A stretch of DNA of 64,000 bases from Mucilaginibacter_A sp965201005. Its GTDB lineage: Bacteria > Bacteroidota > Bacteroidia > Sphingobacteriales > Sphingobacteriaceae. Positions 1 through 7,708 of this stretch are shown piece after piece. Both the position numbers and the translations under genes were made by a program. The DNA is taken from the NCBI RefSeq assembly GCF_965201005.1, contig NZ_OZ241747.1, forward strand, positions 1,116,001 to 1,180,000, given 5' to 3'. The notes under the pieces were generated by a model. It saw only the letters and a program-made list of their open reading frames with translations. It was not told the origin of the DNA and searched no databases. How positions within the stretch are numbered: the first letter of the stretch is position 1; every line of letters begins with the position of its first letter.

Positions 1-322
1 CGTACTGCGAAAAATTACCGTCGGGCAGCATCCAGATCAGTCGGTTATAAAAGTTGCCCTGTTCTTTTATCATCAAACTGCCCGTAACCGCACATTTATA
101 TTTTTGGGCAATTTCCTTCATCCAAACCATCGTTTTGCCCTGCATTTCTTCGGCCAGCAACGTGTTCATGGTAAACCCTGTGTTGAACATTTCCGGCAAA
201 ATAATCAGTTCCGTGCTTTCCCGGATGCCTGATGTCAAGCGCAACGCAATGTTTTTGAGGTTCTGGTTAATGTTCTCCCAAAATAAATAACCCTGGAAGG
301 TGGTTACTTTTAGATTTTCCAT
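1..322 (-). CDS. Carbon-nitrogen hydrolase, omega-amidase-like (5' part only)
   Basis: The N-terminal 107 residues are present; the rest lies off the left edge. The protein opens MENLKVTTFQGYLFWENINQ, and LPEMFNTGF carries the likely catalytic Glu44 of the nitrilase superfamily. A later stretch, GSLMIKEQGNFYNRL, matches the YafV-type branch. Those enzymes hydrolyse the amide of 2-oxoglutaramate or 2-oxosuccinamate. The gene sits 40 bp downstream of an aminotransferase on the same strand. This is the usual pairing in which the transaminase uses glutamine as amino donor and the amidase removes the resulting 2-oxo amide. The Lys and Cys of the triad are not visible in this fragment, so the exact substrate is inferred. 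Confidence 0.8.
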   Translation of the reverse strand, partial: MENLKVTTFQGYLFWENINQNLKNIALRLTSGIRESTELIILPEMFNTGFTMNTLLAEEMQGKTMVWMKEIAQKYKCAVTGSLMIKEQGNFYNRLIWMLPDGNFSQY

Positions 323-362
323 AACGTTTCATAACTTTAGATGGGCTGATAAATCACAAGGA

Positions 363-1508
363 TCAAACTTTTAACAATTGTTCAACGGCTTTTTCCAGCG
401 TTTCTTGCTTTTTGGCAAAACAGAAACGCAGGATGCCAAAATCGGTTTTTTTAGAATAGAAGGCAGAATTAGGCACGGCCGCCACGCCAACTTCGGTAAT
501 CAGGCGTTTGGCAAAAAACAAGTCATTATCTTCCGAAAGATGGCTGTAATTTACGGATTGGAAATAAGAACCCGCACATGGCAGCATTTTAAAACGGGAA
601 TTTGCTAATCCGTCACGAAAAAAATCCCTTTTCTGCTGATAAAAACCGGCCAGGCCGAGGTATGCTTCTTTTACCTGCATAAATTGGGCAAGTGCCACCT
701 GCACCGGCGTGTTTACCGAAAAAACATTAAACTGATGGACTTTCCTGAACTCCGTCATCAGCCACGAAGGTGCCATGCAATAGCCTATCTTCCAGCCGGT
801 TACATGAAAAAGCTTGCCAAAAGAAGCACAAATCAAACTGCGTTCGGCCAGCTCCGGGTAGCGCGCCATGCTGCGGTGCTGCTGCCCGTCAAAAATAATA
901 TGTTCGTACACTTCATCGCTCAAGATCAAAATATCGGTGTTACGGGTCAGCGTGATCAGTTCTTTGATATCTTCCTCCTGCAAAACCGTGCCCGTTGGGT
1001 TGTGGGGCGAATTGAGGATGATCATTTTAGTGCGCGACGAGATCAGCCGGCGCACCATATTCCAGTTGATGCGGTAATCCGGCGGCTCCAGTTCCATGCG
1101 TTTTACCACACCGCCCATCAGCTGTATGGCCGGGGCATAGCAATCGTAGGCCGGTTCAAAAATAATCACTTCATCATTTGGGTTGATGGTGGCGCAAATT
1201 GAGGTAAAAATCGCCTGTGTGCCGCCAGCCGTAACCGTGATTTCGTTTTCAGGATGATAAATCTGTCCGTGTAAAGATTCTGTTTTGGCGCAAATCGCTT
1301 CCCGTAAAGCCAAAACACCCGGCATGGGCGCGTACTGGTTTTGGCCGCTTTGCATGGCCTGGTCAACTAATTTTACCAGTTCGGGCGGGCAGTCAAAATC
1401 CGGGAAACCTTGGGATAAATTGATGGCACCGGCTTGCTGTGCCAGTGAAGACATTACAGAGAAAATAGTTGTTCCGGTTTGCGGAAGTTTAGATTGAAAA
1501 GAAATCAT
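363..1508 (-). CDS. PLP-dependent class I/II aminotransferase (methionine/glutamine type)
   Basis: A 381-residue fold-type I aminotransferase that resembles YbdL and kynurenine/glutamine transaminase K. LSQGFPDF near residue 31 begins the substrate-binding region, NPTG follows at 170-173, and DEVYE starts at 199. SFGK carries the Schiff-base Lys232, and a C-terminal ILRFCFAKK segment supplies the carboxylate-binding Arg. With the adjacent omega-amidase it probably salvages methionine or aromatic 2-oxo acids using glutamine. A copy of the interspersed 12-mer (662-673) lies inside the coding region and is read in frame as VKEAY. The 254-bp region upstream of the start holds no gene. Confidence 0.88.
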   Translation of the reverse strand: MISFQSKLPQTGTTIFSVMSSLAQQAGAINLSQGFPDFDCPPELVKLVDQAMQSGQNQYAPMPGVLALREAICAKTESLHGQIYHPENEITVTAGGTQAIFTSICATINPNDEVIIFEPAYDCYAPAIQLMGGVVKRMELEPPDYRINWNMVRRLISSRTKMIILNSPHNPTGTVLQEEDIKELITLTRNTDILILSDEVYEHIIFDGQQHRSMARYPELAERSLICASFGKLFHVTGWKIGYCMAPSWLMTEFRKVHQFNVFSVNTPVQVALAQFMQVKEAYLGLAGFYQQKRDFFRDGLANSRFKMLPCAGSYFQSVNYSHLSEDNDLFFAKRLITEVGVAAVPNSAFYSKKTDFGILRFCFAKKQETLEKAVEQLLKV

Positions 1509-1763
1509 CGATGCTAAAATAATTATTATTTCAAATTAAGGACAAGGTTTTTTAAGCTGAGGTTTAGTATCAATAAGTTTTAAGCTGAAGGATTTTGTGC
1601 AAAAAATTGGTAATCAGCGATTAAACATTTTCATCGTTATAAAGCGAAAAAATGATAAATCTCTTTAAATATCGGGATGCTTCTTTTACCAGGTAAAATT
1701 TGGCGGGTATTGTTTCCTTCAACCCAAACTCTCCGCAGAAATAAAAAATTGTAAATTCGAGAC

Positions 1764-1961
1764 ATGGAAACACTGATTTTACGCCCGAAAACCAAAGAGC
1801 AGGCTAAAGCCATTAAAGCTGTAGCCAAAGTTTTAAAAGTTGAGGTTAAAACCGAAGAAAGCCCGTATGACCCGGCATTTGTGAAAAAGATTTTACAAGG
1901 CCGGGAAGAACATAAAAACGGAAAAACTATAAAAATTGAGCTTGAAGATCTATGGAAGTAA
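1764..1961 (+). CDS. DUF2683-family antitoxin
   Basis: A small, charged 65-residue protein beginning METLILRPKTKEQAKAIKAV and ending in the motif LEDLWK. This fits the DUF2683 antitoxins that Bacteroidetes pair with YoeB/Txe-type RNases. Its stop overlaps the start of the toxin reading frame by 10 nt, the normal architecture of such operons. Such antitoxins usually bind their own promoter. A 12-mer repeat with its AT-rich second half lies at 1677-1701, about 60 bp upstream, but I see no clear operator. The antitoxin frame is intact although the partner toxin is broken. Confidence 0.75.
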   Translation: METLILRPKTKEQAKAIKAVAKVLKVEVKTEESPYDPAFVKKILQGREEHKNGKTIKIELEDLWK

Positions 1962-2220
1962 GATTTTCTTCTAAAGCTTTAATCCATTTAAGTTACTGGA
2001 AGAAAACCGGCAGCACGGCTATTCAAAAAAAGATTTCTCAGCTTATTTAAGCTATTAAAAATATCCGCATGAAGGAATCGGAAAACCGGAACCTTTAAAA
2101 TATGAATTGTCCGGTTCCTGGTCGCTCAGGATCAACAGCGAACATCGTTTGGTTTATCAGATTTTTGAGGATAATATAATTGTAATCCTCGAAATCCAAT
2201 CTTTGAAAGGCCATTATTAA
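1952..2220 (+). pseudogene. YoeB/Txe-like toxin, inactivated by a stop and a frameshift
   Basis: The frame opens at ATG 1952 as MEVRFSSKALIHLSYWKKTG and reaches an in-frame TAA at 2048-2050 (codon 33, where homologues would have a Gln codon, CAA). About 13 bases later a single-base deletion near 2062-2064 shifts the frame. From 2065 the correct frame continues as PHEGIGKPEPLKYELSGSW, then through the INSEHRLVYQIFED segment to a normal stop at 2218. The C-terminal Glu-His-Arg-Leu-Val-Tyr block and final His-Tyr are the conserved part of YoeB, a ribosome-dependent mRNA interferase. Two independent lesions make a real pseudogene more likely than a read error. A 12-mer repeat copy begins 5 bp after the old stop. 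Confidence 0.85.
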
Positions 2221-2303
2221 CCTGATAAAAACAGTATCCGGAATTTCATCTAAAAACTTATTCAGCTGATTGCAGTTATCCTCCAAATTAAAAATACAAT
2301 CAG

Positions 2304-3113
2304 ATGAACCCCAACCCGAAATTAACAGGACAAACTGCTTTGGTAACCGGTGCCAACAGCGGAATAGGCAAAGCCGTAGCCATAGCACTGGGCAATGAAG
2401 GCGCAAATGTTGCCGTAAACTACGTGACACACCCCGAAACGGCCAATGAAGTAGTTGATATAATCAAAAACAATGGCGGAAACGCTATTGCGCTGCAAGC
2501 CGATGTGAGCAACGAAGCTCAGGTTTTAACCATGTATCAGGATTTGTACAAAGCTTTTGGTACGATTGATATTTTGGTGAACAATGCCGGTTTGCAAAAA
2601 GATTCCCCATTAACAGAAATGAGTTTGGCCGATTGGCAACTGGTGATCAGCGTAAACCTTACCGGCCAGTTTTTGTGTGCCCGTGAGGCTGCAAAAGAGT
2701 TTATTAAACGTGGCGTTGTGGCCGAAAGGAGCAAGGCTGCCGGAAAAATTATTTGTATGAGCAGTGTGCACCAGGTAATCCCGTGGGCAGGCCATGTAAA
2801 TTATGCCAGCAGTAAGGGCGGCATTAATATGCTGATGCAAAGTATGGCGCAGGAACTTGCCCCGCACAAAATCCGGGTGAACAGCATCGGGCCGGGAGCT
2901 ATCCAAACGCCAATCAACAAACAAGCTTGGGAAACGCCGCAAGCTTTGGAAAGTTTATTAACATTGATTCCGTACGGCAGGATCGGGCAACCGGAAGATA
3001 TCGGTTTGCTGGCCGCCTGGTTGGCCTGCGATGAATCTGACTATATCACCGGTACAACTATTTTTATGGATGGCGGCATGACGCTTTATCCGGGATTCTC
3101 TACCAACGGATAA
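2304..3113 (+). CDS. Short-chain dehydrogenase/reductase, glucose 1-dehydrogenase-like
   Basis: A 269-residue classical SDR. The Rossmann signature TGANSGIG starts at residue 15, NNAG is at 93-96, and the catalytic group is Ser154, Tyr167 and Lys171 (YASSK). The C-terminal half (IGPGAIQTPINK, then a GRIGQPEDIG segment and MDGGMTLYPGF) is typical of Bacillus-type glucose 1-dehydrogenases, which oxidise beta-D-glucose to gluconolactone with NAD(P). The substrate cannot be fixed from sequence alone, because many SDRs with this layout act on other polyols or keto groups. It is a single-gene unit with no obvious operon partner. A long inverted repeat lies downstream. Confidence 0.85.
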   Translation: MNPNPKLTGQTALVTGANSGIGKAVAIALGNEGANVAVNYVTHPETANEVVDIIKNNGGNAIALQADVSNEAQVLTMYQDLYKAFGTIDILVNNAGLQKDSPLTEMSLADWQLVISVNLTGQFLCAREAAKEFIKRGVVAERSKAAGKIICMSSVHQVIPWAGHVNYASSKGGINMLMQSMAQELAPHKIRVNSIGPGAIQTPINKQAWETPQALESLLTLIPYGRIGQPEDIGLLAAWLACDESDYITGTTIFMDGGMTLYPGFSTNG

Positions 3114-3131
3114 CTGATTTTTGTTTTACAC

Positions 3132-3193
3132 AACTTGTTTCGGCACCCAAAAAGCAGATTCATAACTCGTTGAGAGGGTTATCGAAACAAGTT
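3132..3193. repeat. Perfect 11-bp inverted repeat with inner stem
   Basis: AACTTGTTTCG (3132-3142) is matched exactly by its reverse complement at 3183-3193. Inside the 40-nt loop, ATAACTC near 3172 can pair with GAG..GTTAT near 3176-3182 with a small bulge. The structure begins about 18 bp after the SDR stop. It lacks a run of T residues directly after the stem, so it is not a textbook intrinsic terminator. It could be a 3' RNA structure or the remnant of a mobile element end. The rest of 3194-3327 is AT-rich and empty apart from a 12-mer variant at 3298. Confidence 0.6.
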
Positions 3194-3327
3194 TAAATGT
3201 TGCATGTATAAAATCTAATTTTCTGATTTTGACCTTTTTAATCAGGCAAAAAATGATCTGATAAAAAAAATTTTTTATGGTATGGCCAGGAAAAGCTATA
3301 CTGTTTTTACTGCCTAAAATTCCGGCA

Positions 3328-3828
3328 TTATAGCTTTAACAAACCGGCCATTTTTTTTGCCGTTAAATCCACTCCATCAATAATTAAAGTGGCCTGCCGG
3401 TAAAAAGGTTCCCGTTCATCCAGTTTCTGGGTGATGAACTGCAGCAGTTCTTCGCCGGTTTTATACTGAAGTAAAGGCCGTTTGGTTTTGGCAGTTTCCA
3501 TCCTTGCGGCAATAACCTTTGGCGGAACTTCTAAATAAACAACCCTGCCGTGCTGCTTCATCCAATCCATGTTATCAAAAAAAACAGGCAAACCGCCACC
3601 GGTAGAAATGATGGCGTTTTCCGGATAAGCCGTTTGCTTTAATAATTCTGATTCTTTTTGCCGAAAATCAACTTCCCCAAAAGCGTTAAAATAAGCACTG
3701 ATCGGGCCATTTTCCCGTTCAAAAACCTCATCCAAATCCACAAAACCTACCTTTAAATGTTTTGCCAGTTTGCGGCCATGCGTGGTTTTGCCACATCCCA
3801 TAAAACCAATTAAAAAAACCAGGCTCAT
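3328..3828 (-). CDS. aroK: Shikimate kinase
   Basis: A 166-residue P-loop kinase that phosphorylates shikimate at the 3-hydroxyl with ATP, the fifth step of chorismate synthesis. The Walker A motif is GFMGCGKTT (residues 8-16). The DLDE segment (31-34) supplies Asp for magnesium and shikimate, and FRQKE carries the shikimate-binding Arg56. STGGG is at 75-79 and the LID Arg is in KTKRPLL near residue 117. Length is normal for AroK. The start overlaps the stop of the upstream membrane-protein gene by 4 nt (ATGA), so the two are cotranscribed. A 12-mer variant lies just past the stop. Confidence 0.95.
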   Translation of the reverse strand: MSLVFLIGFMGCGKTTHGRKLAKHLKVGFVDLDEVFERENGPISAYFNAFGEVDFRQKESELLKQTAYPENAIISTGGGLPVFFDNMDWMKQHGRVVYLEVPPKVIAARMETAKTKRPLLQYKTGEELLQFITQKLDEREPFYRQATLIIDGVDLTAKKMAGLLKL

Positions 3829-4154
3829 GTATTTTTTTGTTTTTTAAAGATGAAAATAGTAGCGGTCAGAATAAGGGTTTCTGCCACAACTGCCGGCAAG
3901 AAAAAAATGCCCCGCATCGGTTGTTTCAAATCAGGCCAGCAAAACCAGGCCAGCAAAGCAAGCAGGTAGGAAAGCCCTAAAGAAATGATCAGTACCTTCC
4001 ACATTTTTTGTCGCGGTAGTTTCTTCCGAAGTAAAAACCATTGCAACATCCGGCCAAGCCAAACGGTACAAACTCCCATCAGCAGTAAAAGCAGCAGCAT
4101 TTGGAAGTAATACATTTGGCCGGGTGCATCCATAAACTGACTGGGTTTTTGCAA
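3825..4154 (-). CDS. Small membrane protein of unknown function
   Basis: A 109-residue protein with three hydrophobic stretches: about residues 15-35 (YYFQMLLLLLLMGVCTVWLG), 50-70 (VLIISLGLSYLLALLAW) and 80-100 (IFFLPAVVAETLILTATIFI). Basic loops lie between them. It looks like a small integral inner-membrane protein. I do not recognise the family. It overlaps aroK by 4 nt and is transcribed first. Nothing in the sequence links it to shikimate metabolism beyond position. Confidence 0.65.
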   Translation of the reverse strand: MQKPSQFMDAPGQMYYFQMLLLLLLMGVCTVWLGRMLQWFLLRKKLPRQKMWKVLIISLGLSYLLALLAWFCWPDLKQPMRGIFFLPAVVAETLILTATIFIFKKQKNT

Positions 4155-4316
4155 AAGTGTTCAATTTTTACGGATAAACTGAACCGGTGTTTTTCAAATC
4201 AAAATAAAACCACCGTTTGTAATTGTAATTTCTTTAATAGGAAACGCAGTTTGTAAACTCAAGTTAAAATAGATTTAGTAATTTGTCCGCGTTTTAAAAA
4301 TAAAAACAAAAGCTTA

Positions 4317-4398
4317 ATGCTTCTTTTATAAGGTAAAATTTACATTTTATTTTTACATCATCAGAAAAAGTTGTTTTTTTATGACGTAAAAGAAGCAT
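4317..4398. repeat. Inverted pair of ATGCTTCTTTTA motifs in an intergenic region
   Basis: The 280 bp between the minus-strand membrane-protein gene and the plus-strand DUF1080 gene contain no other gene. They hold one forward copy (4317-4328, with the AT-rich second half to 4341) and one reverse copy (4387-4398), arranged head to head with 58 bp between. The pair lies 36-118 bp upstream of the DUF1080 start, where regulatory sites would be expected. Confidence 0.8.
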
Positions 4399-4434
4399 CG
4401 GTAACCACCGTTAAATCTTAAACAAACCAATTAT

Positions 4435-5133
4435 ATGAAACCGTTTTTTTTGAATCTATCTTTGCTGTTGGCTTTGACCAATTTAGCTTCGGCCCAAAAC
4501 AAACTGACCAAAGCGGAGAAAAAACAAGGCTATACCTTGCTTTTTAACGGCAAAAACACCGATGGCTGGCACTCTTACCTCAAGCAAAAACCCGAGGCCG
4601 CCTGGACGGTAAAAGACGGCGCGTTAACGCTGGACCCGAAAGCGGAAGGCCAGGCCGATTTGTTGACCAATAATGAATATGAAAATTACGAGCTGGCTTT
4701 AGAGTGGAAAATTTCTGAGAAGGGAAACAGCGGTGTGATTTTTGGCGTGCACGAAGACCCGGCTTTCGGTGCAACGTATCTTACCGGTATCGAAATGCAG
4801 GTTTTGGACAATGTAGGCGCAGATGATAATAAAAAAGCCACGCATTTGGCAGGTTCTTTATATGATTTAAAAGCACCGTCTGAAGCTGTGGCCAAACCGG
4901 TCGGCGAGTGGAACATGGCCCGGATCCGTAAAGATAATGGCCACTTAACGTTTTGGCTGAACGGCACCAAAATTATAGAAACGCAAATAGGCAGCCCAGA
5001 GTGGGAAACGCTGCTGAGCAATAGCAAGTTTAGAAACTGGAAAAACTTTGCCAAATATCCGAAAGGTCATATTGCATTGCAGGATCATGGGCACGAGGTT
5101 GCTTATCGGGACATTATGATTAAGGAACTTTAA
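4435..5133 (+). CDS. Secreted DUF1080 (3-keto-disaccharide hydrolase family) protein
   Basis: A 232-residue protein with a signal peptide (MKPFFLNLSLLLALTNLASA, then Q). The DUF1080 beta-sandwich opens with GYTLLFNGKNTDGWHSY, continues through NSGVIFGVHED and ends near HGHEVAYRDIMIKEL. Recently characterised DUF1080 enzymes hydrolyse or eliminate glycosides whose sugar carries a 3-keto group. Two genes for a GMC oxidoreductase and its small subunit follow directly, the kind of enzyme that makes 3-keto sugars. That association supports a joint periplasmic pathway. The exact glycoside is unknown. Confidence 0.85.
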   Translation: MKPFFLNLSLLLALTNLASAQNKLTKAEKKQGYTLLFNGKNTDGWHSYLKQKPEAAWTVKDGALTLDPKAEGQADLLTNNEYENYELALEWKISEKGNSGVIFGVHEDPAFGATYLTGIEMQVLDNVGADDNKKATHLAGSLYDLKAPSEAVAKPVGEWNMARIRKDNGHLTFWLNGTKIIETQIGSPEWETLLSNSKFRNWKNFAKYPKGHIALQDHGHEVAYRDIMIKEL

Positions 5134-5208
5134 CCCGATACTTCTTTTAACAGGTAAATTTTGTAGATGGTTAACGGCAGATGGCCGGAAGCCGATAGCT
5201 TAACAATT

Positions 5209-6951
5209 ATGAGTGATTTTCAGATTAAAAAATCGGGTACTGTTTACGATGCCATTGTTGTGGGTTCCGGTGCAGGAGGCGGTATGGCAGGTTATGTTTT
5301 GGCCAACGCCGGTTTAAAAGTGCTGATGCTGGAAGCCGGTCCGTTTTTTGACCCGCAGAAAGATTCTCAGCAGCTTAAATTTCCATACGAATCACCCAGA
5401 AGAGGTGCCAGTACGGTAAGGCCTTTTGGTGATTTTGATGCGGCTTTTGGCGGCTGGGAAATAGAAGGAGAACCATATACCACGAAAGACAACACGGAAT
5501 TTGCCTGGTTTCGTTCGCGGATGCTGGGCGGCCGCACCAACCACTGGGGCCGGATTTCGCTGCGCATGGGTCCGAATGATTTCAAGAGTCATCACCTGGA
5601 TGGTTTAACCGATGACTGGCCGATTACTTATGATGATGTAAAACCTTTTTACGATAAAGTGGACCGCCTGATTGGTGTTTACGGCACTAAAGAAGGTTTG
5701 GAAAACGAGCCTGACGGGATTTTCCTGACTCCGCCAAAACCGCGCTTAAATGAACTTTTTATTAAAAAAGGGGCAGAAAAAGCGGGCGTAAAAGTAATTC
5801 CGGGACGTGGTTCGGTGCTGACGGAAGCTTTGCCGGGCAACACCAGCCGGGGTTCTTGTTTTTATTGCGGACAATGTGGCCGGAGTTGCAAAGTCTATGC
5901 GGATTTTTCGGCTTCTTCCTGCCTGGTAATCCCAGCCATCAAAACCGGAAATTTAAAAGTAATCTCTAACGCCATGGTGCGCGAAGTGCTGACGGGCAAA
6001 GATGGTTTGGCCACCGGCGTTTCTTATGTAGATAAAACTGATTTGCAGGAATATCAGGCTAATGCCAAAATTGTGATTGTTGGTGCAAGTGCCGGCGAAT
6101 CTGCCCGTTTGCTGCTCAATTCCAAATCTGCTGCACATCCGAATGGTTTGGCAAACAATAGTGGTATTGTTGGTAAATATATTCACGATTCTACCGGTTC
6201 AAGCCTGGGCGGTTTTTTGCCGCAATTGATGGACCGAAAGCGATATAACGAAGACGGCGTAGGCAGTGTTCACATTTATACGCCTTGGTGGCTGGATAAC
6301 AAAAAACTGGATTTTCCGCGCGGTTATCATATTGAATATGGAGGCGGATTGCACATGCCTTCTTATGGTTTTGCAAACGGCATTCAGGGTTTAAACGGTT
6401 TGGTGCCGGGGCGGGACGGGAAAATGAAAGAAGCAGGCGGTTTTGGTGCTTCCCTGAAAGATGATTACCGTCGTTTTTTTGGCACGCAGGTTGGCATGGC
6501 CGGTCGTGGAACAGCAATTGCCCGGGCCGATAATTACTGCGAAATTGACCCGAGTGTTGTGGACAAATACGGCATTCCGGTACTGCGTTTTCATTATAAA
6601 TGGAGCGATGCAGAGATCAAACAAGCCAAACACATGCAGGAAACGTTTAAATCGATTATGCATGAAATGGGCGCAATTATAACTTCCAGAGAACAAGGGC
6701 CAGAAACCAATTACGGTTTGGAAACCCCCGGAAAAATCATCCATGAAGTTGGAACAGTGCGTATGGGCGATGATCCGCAGAAATCGGCCTTAAACAAATA
6801 TTGCCAGGCACATGATTGCAAAAATTTATTTGTGGTTGATGCCGCACCGTTTGTGCAGCAAGGCGATAAAAACGCTACCTGGACGATCCTGGCGTTATCT
6901 ATGCGCACCAGCGAGTACATTTTATCCCAAAGAAAAAAACTGAATGTTTAA
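5209..6951 (+). CDS. GMC-family FAD oxidoreductase (3-dehydrogenation of sugars, inferred)
   Basis: A glucose-methanol-choline oxidoreductase of 580 residues from ATG 5209. The FAD-binding motif VVGSGAGGGMAGYVLANAG lies near the N terminus. GGRTNHWGR is the GMC FAD contact, and a CGQCGRSC cluster sits mid-protein. The C-terminal HEVGTVRMG and NATWTILALSMR blocks hold the catalytic and FAD-binding region. An in-frame ATG exists at 5167, but its 14 extra residues do not resemble the family, so 5209 is preferred. The next gene encodes the matching gluconate-2-dehydrogenase-type subunit 3. Together they resemble the periplasmic sugar C3-dehydrogenases (LacAC-like). The stop overlaps a 12-mer repeat at 6951. 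Confidence 0.88.
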   Translation: MSDFQIKKSGTVYDAIVVGSGAGGGMAGYVLANAGLKVLMLEAGPFFDPQKDSQQLKFPYESPRRGASTVRPFGDFDAAFGGWEIEGEPYTTKDNTEFAWFRSRMLGGRTNHWGRISLRMGPNDFKSHHLDGLTDDWPITYDDVKPFYDKVDRLIGVYGTKEGLENEPDGIFLTPPKPRLNELFIKKGAEKAGVKVIPGRGSVLTEALPGNTSRGSCFYCGQCGRSCKVYADFSASSCLVIPAIKTGNLKVISNAMVREVLTGKDGLATGVSYVDKTDLQEYQANAKIVIVGASAGESARLLLNSKSAAHPNGLANNSGIVGKYIHDSTGSSLGGFLPQLMDRKRYNEDGVGSVHIYTPWWLDNKKLDFPRGYHIEYGGGLHMPSYGFANGIQGLNGLVPGRDGKMKEAGGFGASLKDDYRRFFGTQVGMAGRGTAIARADNYCEIDPSVVDKYGIPVLRFHYKWSDAEIKQAKHMQETFKSIMHEMGAIITSREQGPETNYGLETPGKIIHEVGTVRMGDDPQKSALNKYCQAHDCKNLFVVDAAPFVQQGDKNATWTILALSMRTSEYILSQRKKLNV

Positions 6952-6975
6952 TGCTTCTTTTATCGACATAAAAAT

Positions 6976-7614
6976 ATGAACAGACGTGATTCGTTAAAAG
7001 CCATTGGTTTAACTGCCGTATCTACTGCTTTATTGGTTGATGCCTGCAAAACAACTCCGGAAAAAACTACGGAAACCAGCACAACAACTTTTACACCCGG
7101 CGATATTGCCGGCCGTGAGCCTTTTGAGATTGAGCGCGACAAAAAATTGCACGACGAAACTTTTTTTACCAAGCCCGAAATGGCTACAATAACGGCTTTG
7201 GCAGATATTATTATCCCAAAAGATGCGCATTCAGGTAGTGCTTCGGATGCTGGTGTGCCGGATTTTATTGAGTTTATTGTGAAAGATATCCCGGAACATA
7301 AAACCCCGATGCGCGGCGGTTTGCGCTGGCTGGATGTGCAATGTGCAAACCGGTATAATCATGCTTTTGTGGATTGCAGCCACGATCAGCAAACTGAAAT
7401 GGTAACAGAAATAGCCTATCCTAAAAAAGCAAAACCCGAAATGGCACAAGGGGTTACCTTTTTTAACCGGATGCGCGATCTGACCGCCAGCGGATTTTTT
7501 ACCAGCAAAATCGGTATCAAAGATATTGGTTATGTTGGCAATCAGCCCAACCAGTGGAAAGGTGTGCCGGAAGATGTTTTGAAGCAGTATGGAATGGAAA
7601 ATGTGGTAGTGTAG
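6976..7614 (+). CDS. Gluconate 2-dehydrogenase subunit 3 family protein
   Basis: A 212-residue small subunit of a GMC dehydrogenase. The N terminus, MNRRDSLKAIGLTAVSTALL followed by VDACK, combines an R-R motif of the Tat type with a possible lipoprotein-like Cys. An export signal is therefore likely, fitting a folded flavin complex moved through Tat. The mature domain begins near FFTKPEMATITALADIIIP, the usual start of the family. The gene is 24 bp downstream of the GMC subunit. The subunit is thought to help export or stabilise the catalytic subunit. Confidence 0.85.
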   Translation: MNRRDSLKAIGLTAVSTALLVDACKTTPEKTTETSTTTFTPGDIAGREPFEIERDKKLHDETFFTKPEMATITALADIIIPKDAHSGSASDAGVPDFIEFIVKDIPEHKTPMRGGLRWLDVQCANRYNHAFVDCSHDQQTEMVTEIAYPKKAKPEMAQGVTFFNRMRDLTASGFFTSKIGIKDIGYVGNQPNQWKGVPEDVLKQYGMENVVV

Positions 7615-7621
7615 CTTTCTC

Positions 7622-7707
7622 GGCTGTCAGCAATTAGCCTAATGCTTCTTTTATAGCTCAAATTTAAGTGTGTTTTAGCTGATTGCTGAAAGCCTATAGC
7701 TCTCAGT
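7622..7707. repeat. Intergenic GCTGATAGC-type repeats
   Basis: The 94 bp between convergent genes contain GGCTGTCAGCAATTAGCC (7622-7639) and AGCTGATTGCTGAAAGCC starting about 7678, related in inverted orientation, with a 12-mer copy at 7642 between them. Similar GCTGATAGC words recur after ftsW (56241-56298). They may act as bidirectional 3' structures. Confidence 0.5.
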
Positions 7708-7708
7708 T

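Noticed and set aside
684..1202. 172-codon plus-strand open frame inside the aminotransferase gene
   Set aside because: It lies fully antisense to a well-supported enzyme with intact motifs.
1952..2220. Translational recoding of the YoeB frame
   Set aside because: It would require both stop read-through and a frameshift; neither has a recognisable recoding signal, so pseudogene is simpler.
5167..5208. Upstream ATG for the GMC oxidoreductase
   Set aside because: The extra 14 residues do not look like the family and the second ATG gives the normal N terminus before the FAD motif.
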